Part shown: positions 33,693 through 42,936 of the stretch, one piece after another | How the letters are laid out: the number at the start of each line of letters is the position of its first letter | Position numbering within the stretch: position 1 is the stretch's first letter | NCBI RefSeq assembly: GCF_000378045.1 | Contig: NZ_KB899100.1 | Span: 1-64,000, forward strand | DNA from: Marinobacterium rhizophilum DSM 18822 | GTDB taxonomy: Bacteria > Pseudomonadota > Gammaproteobacteria > Pseudomonadales > Balneatricaceae | Reading direction: 5' to 3' | DNA length: 64,000 nucleotides | Notes under the pieces: generated by a model | Told to the model about the DNA's origin: nothing | What the model saw: only the letters and a program-made list of their open reading frames with translations | The model's database searches: none | Position numbers and translations under genes: made by a program

Positions 33693-35470
33693 TGTTCGAA
33701 CAGATCCCGCTACAGCGCCCGGCAACAGCGTTGCTCGACAGCATCGACAGCCCGGCGCAGCTGCGCCAGCTCGACCCGGCCCAGTTGCCTGAGCTGGCCG
33801 AGCAGCTGCGCGCCTTTCTCCTCTACAGCGTTGGCCAGACCGGCGGTCACTTTGGCGCAGGTCTCGGTGTTATCGAGCTGACCGTGGCGCTGCATTACTG
33901 CCTTAACACGCCCGAGGATCATCTGATCTGGGACGTCGGCCACCAGTGCTACCCCCACAAGATCCTGACGGGCCGACGCGAGCAGATGTTCAGCATGCGC
34001 CAGCAGGATGGCCTCGCGCCTTTCCCCAAGCGCGCTGAAAGCCGCTACGACACCTTTGGCACCGGCCATTCCAGCACCTCGATCAGCGCGGCGCTGGGGA
34101 TGGCCCTGGCGGACCAGCTGCAGGGCCGCGAGCATCGTTCGGTCGCCGTCATCGGTGACGGTGCCATGACCGCGGGTATGGCGTTTGAAGCGCTGAACCA
34201 TGCAGGCCACACCGGTGCCAACCTGCTGGTGATTCTGAACGACAACGACATGTCGATCTCCCACAATGAAGGCGGGCTGGCGACCTATCTGGCGAAAAAC
34301 CTCAAGCACCGCACCGACACCAATGTGGCCGCCCCCCTGTTTGAAGCGCTGGAATTTGCCTACACAGGCCCGCTGGACGGGCATGATTTCTCGGTCCTGC
34401 TGCCGGCGCTGCACAAGGTGCTCAACGCCAAGGGGCCCCAGTTTCTGCACATTGTGACCCGCAAGGGCAAGGGCTTTGCCCCGGCCGAAGCGGACCCTGT
34501 GGGTTACCACGCCATCACCAAGATCGAGCCGGTAGCCAAGCCGCCGGCGCCCGCCAGGGCCAAGTTTGCCAATATATTTGGTCGCTGGATCTGCGATCAG
34601 GCCGATGTCGATGACAGGCTCGTTGCCATCACACCGGCCATGTGCGAGGGCTCGGATCTGATCGAGTTTTCAGAACGTTTTCCCGAGCGCTACTTCGACG
34701 TCGCCATCGCCGAACAGCATGCGCTTACACTGGCGGCAGGGCTGGCCTGCGGCGGCATGAAGCCGGTGGTAGCCATCTACTCGACCTTTCTGCAGCGCGC
34801 CTATGACCAGCTGGTACATGATATCGCCATTCAGCAGCTCGATGTGCTGTTGACGCTCGACCGGGCCGGTCTGGTGGGTGAGGACGGCGCCACCCATGCG
34901 GGCCTGTTCGATATCGCCTGTCTGCGCACGCTGCCGGACATGCTCATCATGACGCCCTCCGATGAGCAGGAGTTGCGTGATCTTTTATACACCGGCTACA
35001 TGCATTCGGGGCCTGCGGCGGTGCGCTATCCCCGTGGCGGCGGCCCGGGCCTTGTGCCGGGTGCCGGCATGAACCGAATCCCGTTGGGACACAGCAGAAC
35101 GCTGCGCAGCGGCCGTCGCGCAGCCTTGCTGAACTTCGGCCCGTTGCTGCCCCAGGCACAGGCGGCCGCCGAAGCGCTGGACCTGACGCTGGTGGATATG
35201 CGTTTTGTGAAACCACTGGATGAAAGCCGTATCACTGAGCTCGCGGCCAGCCATCACCTGCTGGTCACGCTGGAGGATCACGCCATACAGGGAGGCGCCG
35301 GTTCTGCGGTGGCTGAGTATTTGCAGGCCAGCAACCTGCATGGAAATCTGCTCTGCCTCGGTGTGCCCGATCGCTGGATCGAACACGCCTCACGGGCTGA
35401 GCAGTTAGTAGATTGCGGTCTAAGTGCAGACCAGATCGAAACACGCATCGCTGCGCGGCTTAACGCCTAG
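33692..35470 (+). CDS. dxs: 1-deoxy-D-xylulose-5-phosphate synthase
   Basis: A 592-residue thiamine-diphosphate enzyme joining pyruvate and glyceraldehyde 3-phosphate, the entry step of the MEP isoprenoid pathway. Visible landmarks are WDVGHQCYPHKILTGRR, the cofactor motif GDGAMTAGMAFEALNHAG followed by LNDNDMSIS, and the second-half region TLAAGLACGGMKPVVAIYSTFLQRAYDQ. It is about 28 residues shorter than E. coli Dxs. The segment after MSISHNEGGLATYLAKNL passes quickly to FEALEFAYTGPLDGHD, so a flexible loop is reduced. The catalytic core appears complete. It is coupled to ispA. Confidence 0.95.
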   Translation: MFEQIPLQRPATALLDSIDSPAQLRQLDPAQLPELAEQLRAFLLYSVGQTGGHFGAGLGVIELTVALHYCLNTPEDHLIWDVGHQCYPHKILTGRREQMFSMRQQDGLAPFPKRAESRYDTFGTGHSSTSISAALGMALADQLQGREHRSVAVIGDGAMTAGMAFEALNHAGHTGANLLVILNDNDMSISHNEGGLATYLAKNLKHRTDTNVAAPLFEALEFAYTGPLDGHDFSVLLPALHKVLNAKGPQFLHIVTRKGKGFAPAEADPVGYHAITKIEPVAKPPAPARAKFANIFGRWICDQADVDDRLVAITPAMCEGSDLIEFSERFPERYFDVAIAEQHALTLAAGLACGGMKPVVAIYSTFLQRAYDQLVHDIAIQQLDVLLTLDRAGLVGEDGATHAGLFDIACLRTLPDMLIMTPSDEQELRDLLYTGYMHSGPAAVRYPRGGGPGLVPGAGMNRIPLGHSRTLRSGRRAALLNFGPLLPQAQAAAEALDLTLVDMRFVKPLDESRITELAASHHLLVTLEDHAIQGGAGSAVAEYLQASNLHGNLLCLGVPDRWIEHASRAEQLVDCGLSADQIETRIAARLNA

Positions 35471-35591
35471 GTTAAACGCAGCACAGACCATTAAAGAGTC
35501 TGCCCGCCTGGCCATGGATCGCCTAGCCATGGATGCAGGTGTCGGGCTGCGGTGTTCCACCGGCACCCAACCTGCACCAGGCTGTATTCGC

Positions 35592-36209
35592 TTAGTCTTC
35601 TTCTTCGTCCCGAAAGTGATGCTCGGTCATCATATGGCCAAGCTTGCCCATCTTCGTTGCCAGGTAGTGTTCGTTGTGGCGGTTCTTGCCCACCTGCAAC
35701 GGCACCCGTTCAGACACCGGCACACCGTACTGTTCCAGCGCCTTGACCTTGCGGGGGTTGTTGGTCATAAGCTTGACCTGCTGCACGCCCAGGTGCTCAA
35801 GCATCGGCAGACACATGCTGTAGTCGCGCATGTCGGCGGCGAAGCCCAATTGCTCGTTAGCTTCAACGGTATCGGCGCCACCATCCTGCAGATGATAGGC
35901 ACGAATCTTGTTCAACAGGCCGATACCACGCCCTTCCTGGCGCAGATACAGCAATACGCCGCGACCTTCCTCACTGATGCGCTTGAGCGCTTCCTGCAGC
36001 TGAAAGCCGCAATCACAGCGCAGACTGAACAGTGCATCGCCGGTCAGGCACTCGGAATGGGCGCGCGTAAGCACAGCAGCGCTGCCGGACACATCGCCAT
36101 AGACCAGGGCGACATGTTCCTTGCCGCTGCTTTCGTCCTCGAAACCCACCATGGTGAAGGTTCCCCAGGGGGTTGGCAATTTGGACGATGCAACATATTT
36201 AACTGACAC
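35592..36209 (-). CDS. ribA: GTP cyclohydrolase II
   Basis: A 205-residue zinc enzyme opening GTP to start riboflavin synthesis. The three zinc cysteines lie in [19 protein letters not shown], and the catalytic region [32 protein letters not shown] is complete. It is a stand-alone gene, convergent with dxs and far from the main rib cluster. It matters because the RibA-like half of the RibB fusion at 41797-42912 lacks these residues. No FMN riboswitch was recognised upstream. Confidence 0.95.
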   Translation of the reverse strand: MSVKYVASSKLPTPWGTFTMVGFEDESSGKEHVALVYGDVSGSAAVLTRAHSECLTGDALFSLRCDCGFQLQEALKRISEEGRGVLLYLRQEGRGIGLLNKIRAYHLQDGGADTVEANEQLGFAADMRDYSMCLPMLEHLGVQQVKLMTNNPRKVKALEQYGVPVSERVPLQVGKNRHNEHYLATKMGKLGHMMTEHHFRDEEED

Positions 36210-36308
36210 AGACCGATCCTCAGCGAACGAAGGCGCATATTTTAGCAGCAGCCTGCGCGTCAGGCGACGTTTCGATTATTTCCCTTAAATGGAGGCAGAG
36301 GAACCCTT

Positions 36309-37691
36309 TTACAAGGGGCGCGCAGCACTGTCGCGCTTCTTGCTGGTTCCCAGATCCAGGCCCTGTCGACGCGGCAGCAGCAGCCGCACTTCCAGCCCGC
36401 CCAGATCTGAGCGCTGCAGGTCCAGTTCACCTTCATACTGACGCACGATCTCGCTGACAATGCTCATGCCAAGACCATGACCCGCACGCGATTCATCCAG
36501 TCGCTCGCCCCGCTGCAGCAGGCGCTCACGCTGATCCGCTGCCACCCCCGGGCCATCATCGGCAATGCGCAGGTCCAGGCAGTGTTCATCCATTGTGCCC
36601 GTGACGCGCACCCGGCTTCGCGCCCACTTGCAGGCGTTATCGAGCAGATTGCCCAGCAGCTCGACCAGATCATCCCGCTCGCCGGGAAAGTAGCTGGTCG
36701 CCGAAATCTGGGTATCAATTTGCAGCGAACGGTCACGATGCACGGCGTGCATCGTGCGTACCAGCTTGTCGAGTTCCTGCTGCAGGTAAATACGCTGCCC
36801 CGGCAGGGCAGAGCCGGCGATCCGAGCCCGGCGCAGCTCCCGCTCCATCAGCTCACGCAACGTGCGCGACTGCTCGCGCAGGGCCTCGGCCTGCTCGGGC
36901 GCTATACGGTGCAGTGCCTCGATCTGGCGATCCAGTATCGTGAGCGGTGTCTTGGCGGCATGGGCCAGATTGCCCAGCGCATTACGCGAGCGGGTCAGGC
37001 GCATTTCCATGCTCTGAACCAGATAGTTGATTTCCGTGACCAGCGGCTCAACCTCGGCCGTGTCGGCCTCCGGCAACTGGCGTATCTCACCCTGTTTAAG
37101 CTGATTAAGCTGGCCGCCCACGCGGACAAGGGATCGCAACCCGCCGCGAATCACCATGATCTGAGCCAGCAACATGGCGCCGAGAAACAGCCCCACCACC
37201 AGCATCATACCCCAGCGCAACCGGGCCAGCCCCTGCTCGATGTGGCTCACATCCGACGCCAGCAGCATACGAAGCTGGCGCCCGTCCTTGGTGAAAACCT
37301 CTTCGCGTACCAGCCAGGGCCGGTCATGCTTTTTCAATAACCGCAGGCCCTGGCTGCCAACCGGCTCACCACCGTCAAGCGGTATGCTCTCATCCCAGAG
37401 CGAGCGCGAGTAATGCCATTTGGGGTCATCGCCGATCTGGAACTGGAAATAATGACCGGACATCGGCTGTTCATACACAGGCGCGACGTATTGCGCGTTA
37501 ATGCGCCAGCCACCACTGTCGTCCATCTCGACGGACTTGAGCAGCACATAGGCCTCGCTGCCGAGGCTGGCGTTGACAAAATCGTAGGCGGTCTGGCGCA
37601 GAAACCAGCTGTAGGACACCCATAGAATCAGGCACAGCGCCAGGGTGATAAGCACAAAGGCACTGTTGAGGCGGGTCTGAATGGATTTCAC
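36309..37691 (-). CDS. Sensor histidine kinase, PhoQ-like
   Basis: A 460-residue inner-membrane kinase with membrane segments near 8-30 and 160-180 enclosing a periplasmic sensor domain. A HAMP linker and the phospho-acceptor motif LGNLAHAAKTPLTIL follow. The ATP-binding domain has ELLGNLLDNACKWA, ADDGPGV and GHGLGMSIV. The LAHxxKTPL form of the H-box is typical of PhoQ-type kinases. The signal is not known. It starts with GTG at 37691, overlapping the regulator stop (GTGA). It works with the regulator and PepSY protein encoded just upstream. Confidence 0.9.
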   Translation of the reverse strand: MKSIQTRLNSAFVLITLALCLILWVSYSWFLRQTAYDFVNASLGSEAYVLLKSVEMDDSGGWRINAQYVAPVYEQPMSGHYFQFQIGDDPKWHYSRSLWDESIPLDGGEPVGSQGLRLLKKHDRPWLVREEVFTKDGRQLRMLLASDVSHIEQGLARLRWGMMLVVGLFLGAMLLAQIMVIRGGLRSLVRVGGQLNQLKQGEIRQLPEADTAEVEPLVTEINYLVQSMEMRLTRSRNALGNLAHAAKTPLTILDRQIEALHRIAPEQAEALREQSRTLRELMERELRRARIAGSALPGQRIYLQQELDKLVRTMHAVHRDRSLQIDTQISATSYFPGERDDLVELLGNLLDNACKWARSRVRVTGTMDEHCLDLRIADDGPGVAADQRERLLQRGERLDESRAGHGLGMSIVSEIVRQYEGELDLQRSDLGGLEVRLLLPRRQGLDLGTSKKRDSAARPL

Positions 37692-38347
37692 GGCCGAAAG
37701 ACGTAACCCTGGCCGCGTCGTGTCTCGATGCGGTCATGGCCGATTTTCTTGCGCAGCATTTTGATGTAGGCCTCGATCACGTTGCTGTCGTTTTCGACCG
37801 CGTCATCGTACAGATGCTCGACCAGCTGCAGCTTGGACAATACCCGTGCCGGGTTGTGCATGAAGTAGCGCAGCAGGCGGTATTCGGTGCCGGTCAGGCT
37901 GATCGGCGCCTGGCCATCGGGCACCACGGACTGGGTCTTTTCATCCAGCACCAGGCCCGCCACTTCCAGCGCGGCACCGGCCTGCTGATGCACCCGGCGC
38001 AGCAGTGCGCTCATGCGCAGCAGCAACTCTTCGTTATGAAAGGGTTTGCAGAGGTAATCATCGGCGCCGGCTTCAAAGCCATCGACCCGCTCCTGCCAGG
38101 CGGAACGGGCGGTGAGAATAAGCACCGGCAGAGCATTCTTGCGTTTGCGCCAGTTATGCAGCACCTCAAGCCCGGGTCGTCCCGGCAGCCCCAGATCGAG
38201 CACGGCAATATCATAGATATCCTCGTAGCCCGCAGCTTCTGCATCCACGCCATTATCGACCAGATCAACGGCATAACCGCTGCGCGCCAGCTCACTCTTG
38301 AGATCTGGACCCAGCACCGGGTCATCCTCTATCAGCAATACACGCAT
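37688..38347 (-). CDS. OmpR-family response regulator, PhoP/QseB-like
   Basis: A 219-residue regulator with a receiver domain (acidic pocket EDD at 7-9, phospho-acceptor Asp51 in AVLDLGLPG, KPF near 101) and an OmpR-type winged helix (LTGTEYRLLRYFMHNPARVLSK and VIEAYIKMLRKKIG, ending GQGYVF). The neighbouring kinase is its likely partner. The gene follows the PepSY gene by 15 bp. Targets are unknown; relatives respond to magnesium, antimicrobial peptides or metals. Confidence 0.93.
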   Translation of the reverse strand: MRVLLIEDDPVLGPDLKSELARSGYAVDLVDNGVDAEAAGYEDIYDIAVLDLGLPGRPGLEVLHNWRKRKNALPVLILTARSAWQERVDGFEAGADDYLCKPFHNEELLLRMSALLRRVHQQAGAALEVAGLVLDEKTQSVVPDGQAPISLTGTEYRLLRYFMHNPARVLSKLQLVEHLYDDAVENDSNVIEAYIKMLRKKIGHDRIETRRGQGYVFRP

Positions 38348-38362
38348 CGTCCCCAGTCTCCG

Positions 38363-38665
38363 TCAGAAGTCGACCATCTCACCCGAACGGGCATTAATGT
38401 GCAGCATGCGTACCACGCCATCCTTACCGGCCACCTCAAGTTCGTATATGTAGGCAGTGTCGGTCTGCAACAACGCGCTGTCGAGCAGCTGGCTGCCGGA
38501 CAGCTGCTCGACACGTTCCATTAGATCCATCATAGAGAGGATTTCACCGGCTTCCACCAGCTTGCGGCAGGCCGCCGCGTCCAGCCGCATGGGCTGCAGG
38601 GCGCTGACACTGAGCGCAACACTGAGCAAGAATGCCGCAAATAACAGAAACTGAGGTTTTTTCAT
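38363..38665 (-). CDS. Exported PepSY-domain protein
   Basis: A 100-residue protein with a signal peptide (residues 1-22, SVSALQ) and one PepSY domain (ACRKLVEAGEILSMMDLMERVEQL through YIYELEVAGKDGVVRMLHINARSGEMVDF). PepSY proteins beside two-component systems often tune the sensor or peptidase activity in the periplasm. The start at 38665 (MKKPQF) follows GGAGGG; an open frame to 38719 has no signal-like start. It leads the PepSY-regulator-kinase unit. Confidence 0.85.
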   Translation of the reverse strand: MKKPQFLLFAAFLLSVALSVSALQPMRLDAAACRKLVEAGEILSMMDLMERVEQLSGSQLLDSALLQTDTAYIYELEVAGKDGVVRMLHINARSGEMVDF

Positions 38666-38908
38666 GGGCCCTCCGGTCGACAGCCTGAGGCCCGTCGCCG
38701 GGGTCAGTGCATGCCGCACTAATCAGACTGCAGCGTACGCTGGCTGTCTGAAATCAGACTGAATGCGGGATCTTTACACACCTTCGGTAACGCCGAGGAC
38801 GACTGCAGTCGTTATCACTGCTGCCGGAAAAAAATAACCTGAACAGCTCAAACGCCAGGTCATTGGCACGCGACTTGGACTCTACCCGAATTGAACTCGA
38901 GTTTTTGC

Positions 38909-39247
38909 TTAAGCACCACAGCACTTTTTGTACTTAAGCCCGCTACCACAAGTGCAGGGATCATTGCGGTTGGGCTTGGCATCCAGACTGACGGTTTTGG
39001 GTTTGTTTATCATGCCGAGCAGGTCAGCAATATTTTCGTCAACGTGCGCATCAACCGTAATCGTCGCAATCAGCTGATGTTCAACCAGCAGGGCCTCAAC
39101 TTCAACCTTGCGTGCTTCGTTTTGCACTGACAGCAGTAACGGTGCGCTTTGGGTTCCCAGTTTCGCGGCGCGTTTGGTGTTGTAGCCATAACTGGAATGT
39201 TTGGGTTTGGGTGTTTTGTTACCCTTAAAAAAAAACTTATCAGACAT
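38909..39247 (-). CDS. SEC-C motif protein (PBPRA1643 type)
   Basis: A 112-residue protein of the PBPRA1643 family. The basic N-terminus [22 protein letters not shown] is followed by a middle domain and the C-terminal zinc motif [16 protein letters not shown] (SEC-C, as at the SecA tail). Function is unknown; a nucleic-acid or ribosome-linked role is often supposed because of the zinc motif. The start at 39247 is taken from the family N-terminus; an open frame to 39328 adds unlikely residues. It appears monocistronic. Confidence 0.85.
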   Translation of the reverse strand: MSDKFFFKGNKTPKPKHSSYGYNTKRAAKLGTQSAPLLLSVQNEARKVEVEALLVEHQLIATITVDAHVDENIADLLGMINKPKTVSLDAKPNRNDPCTCGSGLKYKKCCGA

Positions 39248-39339
39248 GAAGCAAAACCTGTTTGGGGAGAATCGAATTGCGAAATTTCGCGGTACAAAAT
39301 ACGACGCGGCGAGCATGACTCGCCGCATCTGTCAGGGCG

Positions 39340-39807
39340 CTAGAAAAGGTACAGCAGCAACTGCAGCACCAGCCACGCGTAAACGCCGGCCAGTACGTCA
39401 TCCAGCATAATGCCGAAACCACCCTCTACTCTTTGATCGATTACCCGTATGGGCCAGGGCTTCCAGATATCGAACAGCCGGAACAGCGCAAATCCCGCCA
39501 GTATCCAGTACCACTGGACCGGCACGAACAGCATGGTAATCCAGAAACCGACAAACTCATCCCAGACGATGCCCGGGTGATCATGCACACCCAGATCCTG
39601 TGCCGTGCGACCACATAGATAGATACCCAGCAGCGCTGCCAACACCAGCACAACCAGATAACCGGACAACGGCAACAGGGTCATGAGTAGATAGAACGGT
39701 ATTGCCGCCAGGGTACCAAAAGTGCCGGGCGCTTTCGGTGCCAGACCACTGCCAAAACCAAAAGCCAGAAAATGAACCGGATTACGCCACACGGCCAGAC
39801 GCTGCAT
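39340..39807 (-). CDS. pgpA: Phosphatidylglycerophosphatase A
   Basis: A 155-residue inner-membrane phosphatase making phosphatidylglycerol from its phosphate. Conserved segments are FGSGLAPKAPGTFGTLAAIP, DHPGIVWDEFVGFW (metal-binding) and FRLFDIWKPWPIRVIDQRVEGGFGIMLDDVLAG. It is the last gene of the nrdR-rib-nusB-thiL chain, 14 bp after thiL, a position common in gammaproteobacteria. Confidence 0.94.
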   Translation of the reverse strand: MQRLAVWRNPVHFLAFGFGSGLAPKAPGTFGTLAAIPFYLLMTLLPLSGYLVVLVLAALLGIYLCGRTAQDLGVHDHPGIVWDEFVGFWITMLFVPVQWYWILAGFALFRLFDIWKPWPIRVIDQRVEGGFGIMLDDVLAGVYAWLVLQLLLYLF

Positions 39808-39821
39808 TGCTATTCCTTGTA

Positions 39822-40814
39822 TCAGGCACTATTGCCCTGCGCAAAATGGTTGTAGCCGGCATCGACGGTGCCGCTGGACAGCTTCACGCCACCGTCTTCC
39901 AGGCAGAGCCCATCGGACGCAGGCAGTATTTCACCGACACAGCTGACCGGCACCTCATGGCTCTGCAGCTTTACGCAGAGCGCGTCCCAGCGTGCGGCCG
40001 GCACCGTGAAGCACAATTCGAAGTCTTCACCACCACAGAGCGCCCAGTCCCGTGCCTGCTGGATGTCAGTATAGGTCCGTAACGCACCGGATAGCGGCAG
40101 CTGCTGCCGCTCGATACGAGCGCCAACCTGACTGGCTTTGAGAATATGCCCCAGATCGGCCAGCAGGCCGTCGGAGATATCGATGCAGCTGCTGGCATAA
40201 TCGGCAATCAGCAGCCCGGTGGCAAGACGTGGTTCAGGGGCAAAAAAACGCTGCAGTAGCGCAAGACTGGATGCTGGCAGCCGATCTGGCTGGGCATCGG
40301 GCCGCAGCTGGATATCCAGCCCCGCGCGACTGTCACCCAACGTACCGGTCACGCAAACGAGATCTCCTTCGCGCGCCCCGCGTCGATGCAGGCCACGCCC
40401 GGCCGGCACCAGCCCCTGCACCTGGACGCTCAGCGTGAGCGGCCCCCGGGTGGTATCCCCACCCACCAGGCGAATGCCAAATTGGCGCGCGCACCGCCCG
40501 AGCTGTTCGGAAAAAGCTGCCAGCCAGGCCTCGTCGGCACGGGGCAGCGTCAGCGCCAGGGTAAACCAGGCCGGTTGCGCCCCCATGGCGGCAAGATCAC
40601 TCACCGCCGCCCCCATCAGCCGGCTGGCGATGTGCGCAGGCTCAGTGCCGGGCAGGAAGTGAGTTCCTTCAACCAGGGTATCGATTGAAAGCACCAGATC
40701 CATGCCGGATGGAACGCGCACCTGGGCACAGTCGTCCCCAATGCCGACAACGATACTGGCATCGTCGTCGGTCAAGCGACTGAAATAGTGCCGTATAAGC
40801 GCAAACTCGTCCAA
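39822..40814 (-). CDS. thiL: Thiamine-monophosphate kinase
   Basis: A 330-residue AIR-synthase-fold kinase making thiamine diphosphate from thiamine monophosphate. Landmarks are GIGDDCAQVRVPSGMDLVLSIDTLVEGTHF (metal/ATP site), RLMGAAVSDLAAMGAQP, GGDTTRGPLTLSVQV and CIDISDGLLADLGHI. It lies 9 bp after nusB in the same transcript. Confidence 0.95.
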   Translation of the reverse strand: MDEFALIRHYFSRLTDDDASIVVGIGDDCAQVRVPSGMDLVLSIDTLVEGTHFLPGTEPAHIASRLMGAAVSDLAAMGAQPAWFTLALTLPRADEAWLAAFSEQLGRCARQFGIRLVGGDTTRGPLTLSVQVQGLVPAGRGLHRRGAREGDLVCVTGTLGDSRAGLDIQLRPDAQPDRLPASSLALLQRFFAPEPRLATGLLIADYASSCIDISDGLLADLGHILKASQVGARIERQQLPLSGALRTYTDIQQARDWALCGGEDFELCFTVPAARWDALCVKLQSHEVPVSCVGEILPASDGLCLEDGGVKLSSGTVDAGYNHFAQGNSA

Positions 40815-40823
40815 GGCTGTCCG

Positions 40824-41303
40824 TTAGCCCTTTTTAGCGCGGATTTCAGCGTAGCGCACGCGCTGCGCCAGCTTGTCGAGCACACCGTTAACGTACTTGT
40901 GGCTTTCGGTCGCACCGAAGATTTTCGCCAGCTCGACGCTTTCATTGATTGCCACACGGTAGGGTACTTCAACCCGCTGCATCAGCTCATAGGTACCGAT
41001 ACGCAGCACCGCAAGCTCAATGGGATCCAGGTCGTGGACCGCACGATCCAGATAAGGCTCGAACGCCTTGTCCAGTTCGGTTTTGCGCTTGGCCACACCG
41101 TGCAGCAGCTCGGAGAACATCTGTACATCGGTGTCTTTCATGTCGTTATCGACACGAAACTGGGCGTCGATCTCGGTCAGCGGCTGACCGGCTATCTGCC
41201 ACTGATAGACCGCCTGCAGCGCAAAGCTGCGGGCCGAACGACGTTTCTCGGTCAGAGAAACTTTTTTGCGCTTGTTGGGGATAGGAGCAGGAGCGTCGGA
41301 CAT
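40824..41303 (-). CDS. nusB: Transcription antitermination factor NusB
   Basis: A 159-residue all-helical protein that with NusE binds boxA RNA and supports rRNA antitermination. Landmarks are [19 protein letters not shown] and [39 protein letters not shown] plus the C-terminal [15 protein letters not shown]. It lies 7 bp after ribH and 9 bp before thiL. Confidence 0.95.
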   Translation of the reverse strand: MSDAPAPIPNKRKKVSLTEKRRSARSFALQAVYQWQIAGQPLTEIDAQFRVDNDMKDTDVQMFSELLHGVAKRKTELDKAFEPYLDRAVHDLDPIELAVLRIGTYELMQRVEVPYRVAINESVELAKIFGATESHKYVNGVLDKLAQRVRYAEIRAKKG

Positions 41304-41310
41304 GTTGCGC

Positions 41311-41784
41311 TTAAACCTCGAGTTGTCGCAGCAGGCTGACCATTTCCAGCGCTGACAAGGCCGCTTCCGCGCCCTTGTTGCCGGCCTTGGTGCCGGAGCG
41401 CTCGATTGCCTGCTCGATGCTGTTAACGGTCAGAATGCCATTTGCGACCGGGACATTGTATTCCATGGCGACCTGGGCCACGCCCTTGGAGCTTTCGGCG
41501 GACACATATTCAAAATGCGGCGTACCGCCACGGATCACGGCGCCCAGGGCGATGATGGCATCGTCCTTTTTCTGGGCCGCGACGCGCTGTACCGCCAGCG
41601 GGATTTCGAACGCGCCCGGTACACGGATCACGCGAATGTTCTCTTCCTGCACGCCGTGACGCTTGAGGGTATCAAGCGCTCCTTCGAGCAGGCTTTCCAC
41701 CACGAACGCGTTGAAACGGCCGACCACGATGGCGTAGTTGCCGGCTCCGCTCACAAAATCACCTTCATATACTTTCACAGACAT
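41311..41784 (-). CDS. ribH: 6,7-dimethyl-8-ribityllumazine synthase
   Basis: A 157-residue enzyme condensing the RibD product with dihydroxybutanone phosphate. Landmarks are [46 protein letters not shown] and the active-site [21 protein letters not shown]. The ATG at 41784 (MSVKVYEG) is preceded by GGGAC; an ATG at 41796 directly after the upstream stop is an alternative. It lies between ribBX and nusB. Confidence 0.95.
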   Translation of the reverse strand: MSVKVYEGDFVSGAGNYAIVVGRFNAFVVESLLEGALDTLKRHGVQEENIRVIRVPGAFEIPLAVQRVAAQKKDDAIIALGAVIRGGTPHFEYVSAESSKGVAQVAMEYNVPVANGILTVNSIEQAIERSGTKAGNKGAEAALSALEMVSLLRQLEV

Positions 41785-41796
41785 TGGCAGTCCCAT

Positions 41797-42912
41797 TTAA
41801 TCTTGGTATGGAATGTATTCTTCGATTTCCAGGTCAAACCCGGAAATTGCATTAAATTTCATCGGCGAGCTGAGCAGGCGCATCTTGCCCACACCCAGGT
41901 CACGCAGAATCTGGGAGCCGGTGCCCACGGTCAGGTAAGCGCCGGAGGAACTGACATTCACCTTGGACTTCTTCGGCCCCTGCAGCATATCCTGCAACGC
42001 CGTACCCAGGTTGATCTTGCTGCCCACATCCAGCAGCAGCACCACACCCTTGCCTTCCTCGGCGACCTTGCGCAGCGCACGGCGCATAGTCCACTTCACG
42101 GTTTCCCCAGGGCAGGCCCCCACGACATCGCGCAGCACTTCGGTGCGGATATGAACGCGCACCAGGGTCGGCTCCGTTGCGCTGATTTCACCCTGGGTCA
42201 GTGCCAGATGTGTGCAGTTCTGAATTTCGTCACGGTAGGTAATGAAGTTGAAATCACCAAACTCGGTCGGCAGCACGCCTTCGTCCTCGCGCACCACCGT
42301 GTGCTCATTCAGCGTACGGTAGTGAATCAGGTCGGCGATAGTACCGATCTTGAGACCATGTTTCTCGGCAAATTTTTCCAGATCGGGCCGACGCGCCATG
42401 CTGCCGTCTTCGTTCATGATCTCGACGATCACCGACGCCGGCGACAAACCGGCCAGCCGCGGCAGGTCACAGCCGGCTTCGGTGTGGCCTGCGCGGCTCA
42501 GCACGCCGCCGGGCTGCGCCATGAGCGGGAAGATATGACCGGGCTGAACGATATCTTCAGGCACCGCATCGCCGCGCACGGCAACCCGCACCGTATGGGC
42601 GCGGTCGGCGGCGGAGATCCCGGTGGTCACACCGGTTGCCGCTTCAATGGACAGGGTAAAGTTGGTGGAGAACTGGGCGCCATTGCTCTGCACCATCAGC
42701 GGCAGCTTGAGCTGTTCGCAGCGGCTGCGGGTCAGTGTCAGGCAGATCAGGCCCCTCGCATGGGTGGCCATGAAGTTGATATCCTCGGCCCGTACCATCT
42801 CCGCGGCAATCACCAGGTCGCCTTCATTCTCGCGGTCTTCATCATCCATCAGGATGACCATCTTGCCCTGACGAATATCCTCGATCAGTTCTTCTGTCGT
42901 ATTCAGCTGCAT
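41797..42912 (-). CDS. ribB: 3,4-dihydroxy-2-butanone-4-phosphate synthase fused to a degenerate GTP cyclohydrolase II domain (RibBX type)
   Basis: A 371-residue protein. The N-terminal RibB domain (about 1-200) has DDEDRENEGDLVIAAEM, HARGLICLTLT, FTLSIEAATGVTTGISAADRA and AGHTEAGCDL, all intact for making dihydroxybutanone phosphate. The C-terminal half aligns with GTP cyclohydrolase II. It lacks the three zinc cysteines and the RQEGRGIG loop, reading DVVGACPGETVKWTM and LLDVGSKINLG instead. It is probably inactive as RibA, like the RibBX proteins known from Shewanella and others. True RibA is encoded at 35592-36209. Confidence 0.92.
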   Translation of the reverse strand: MQLNTTEELIEDIRQGKMVILMDDEDRENEGDLVIAAEMVRAEDINFMATHARGLICLTLTRSRCEQLKLPLMVQSNGAQFSTNFTLSIEAATGVTTGISAADRAHTVRVAVRGDAVPEDIVQPGHIFPLMAQPGGVLSRAGHTEAGCDLPRLAGLSPASVIVEIMNEDGSMARRPDLEKFAEKHGLKIGTIADLIHYRTLNEHTVVREDEGVLPTEFGDFNFITYRDEIQNCTHLALTQGEISATEPTLVRVHIRTEVLRDVVGACPGETVKWTMRRALRKVAEEGKGVVLLLDVGSKINLGTALQDMLQGPKKSKVNVSSSGAYLTVGTGSQILRDLGVGKMRLLSSPMKFNAISGFDLEIEEYIPYQD

Positions 42913-42936
42913 CGATATGTTCTCGTATTGGGCGCC

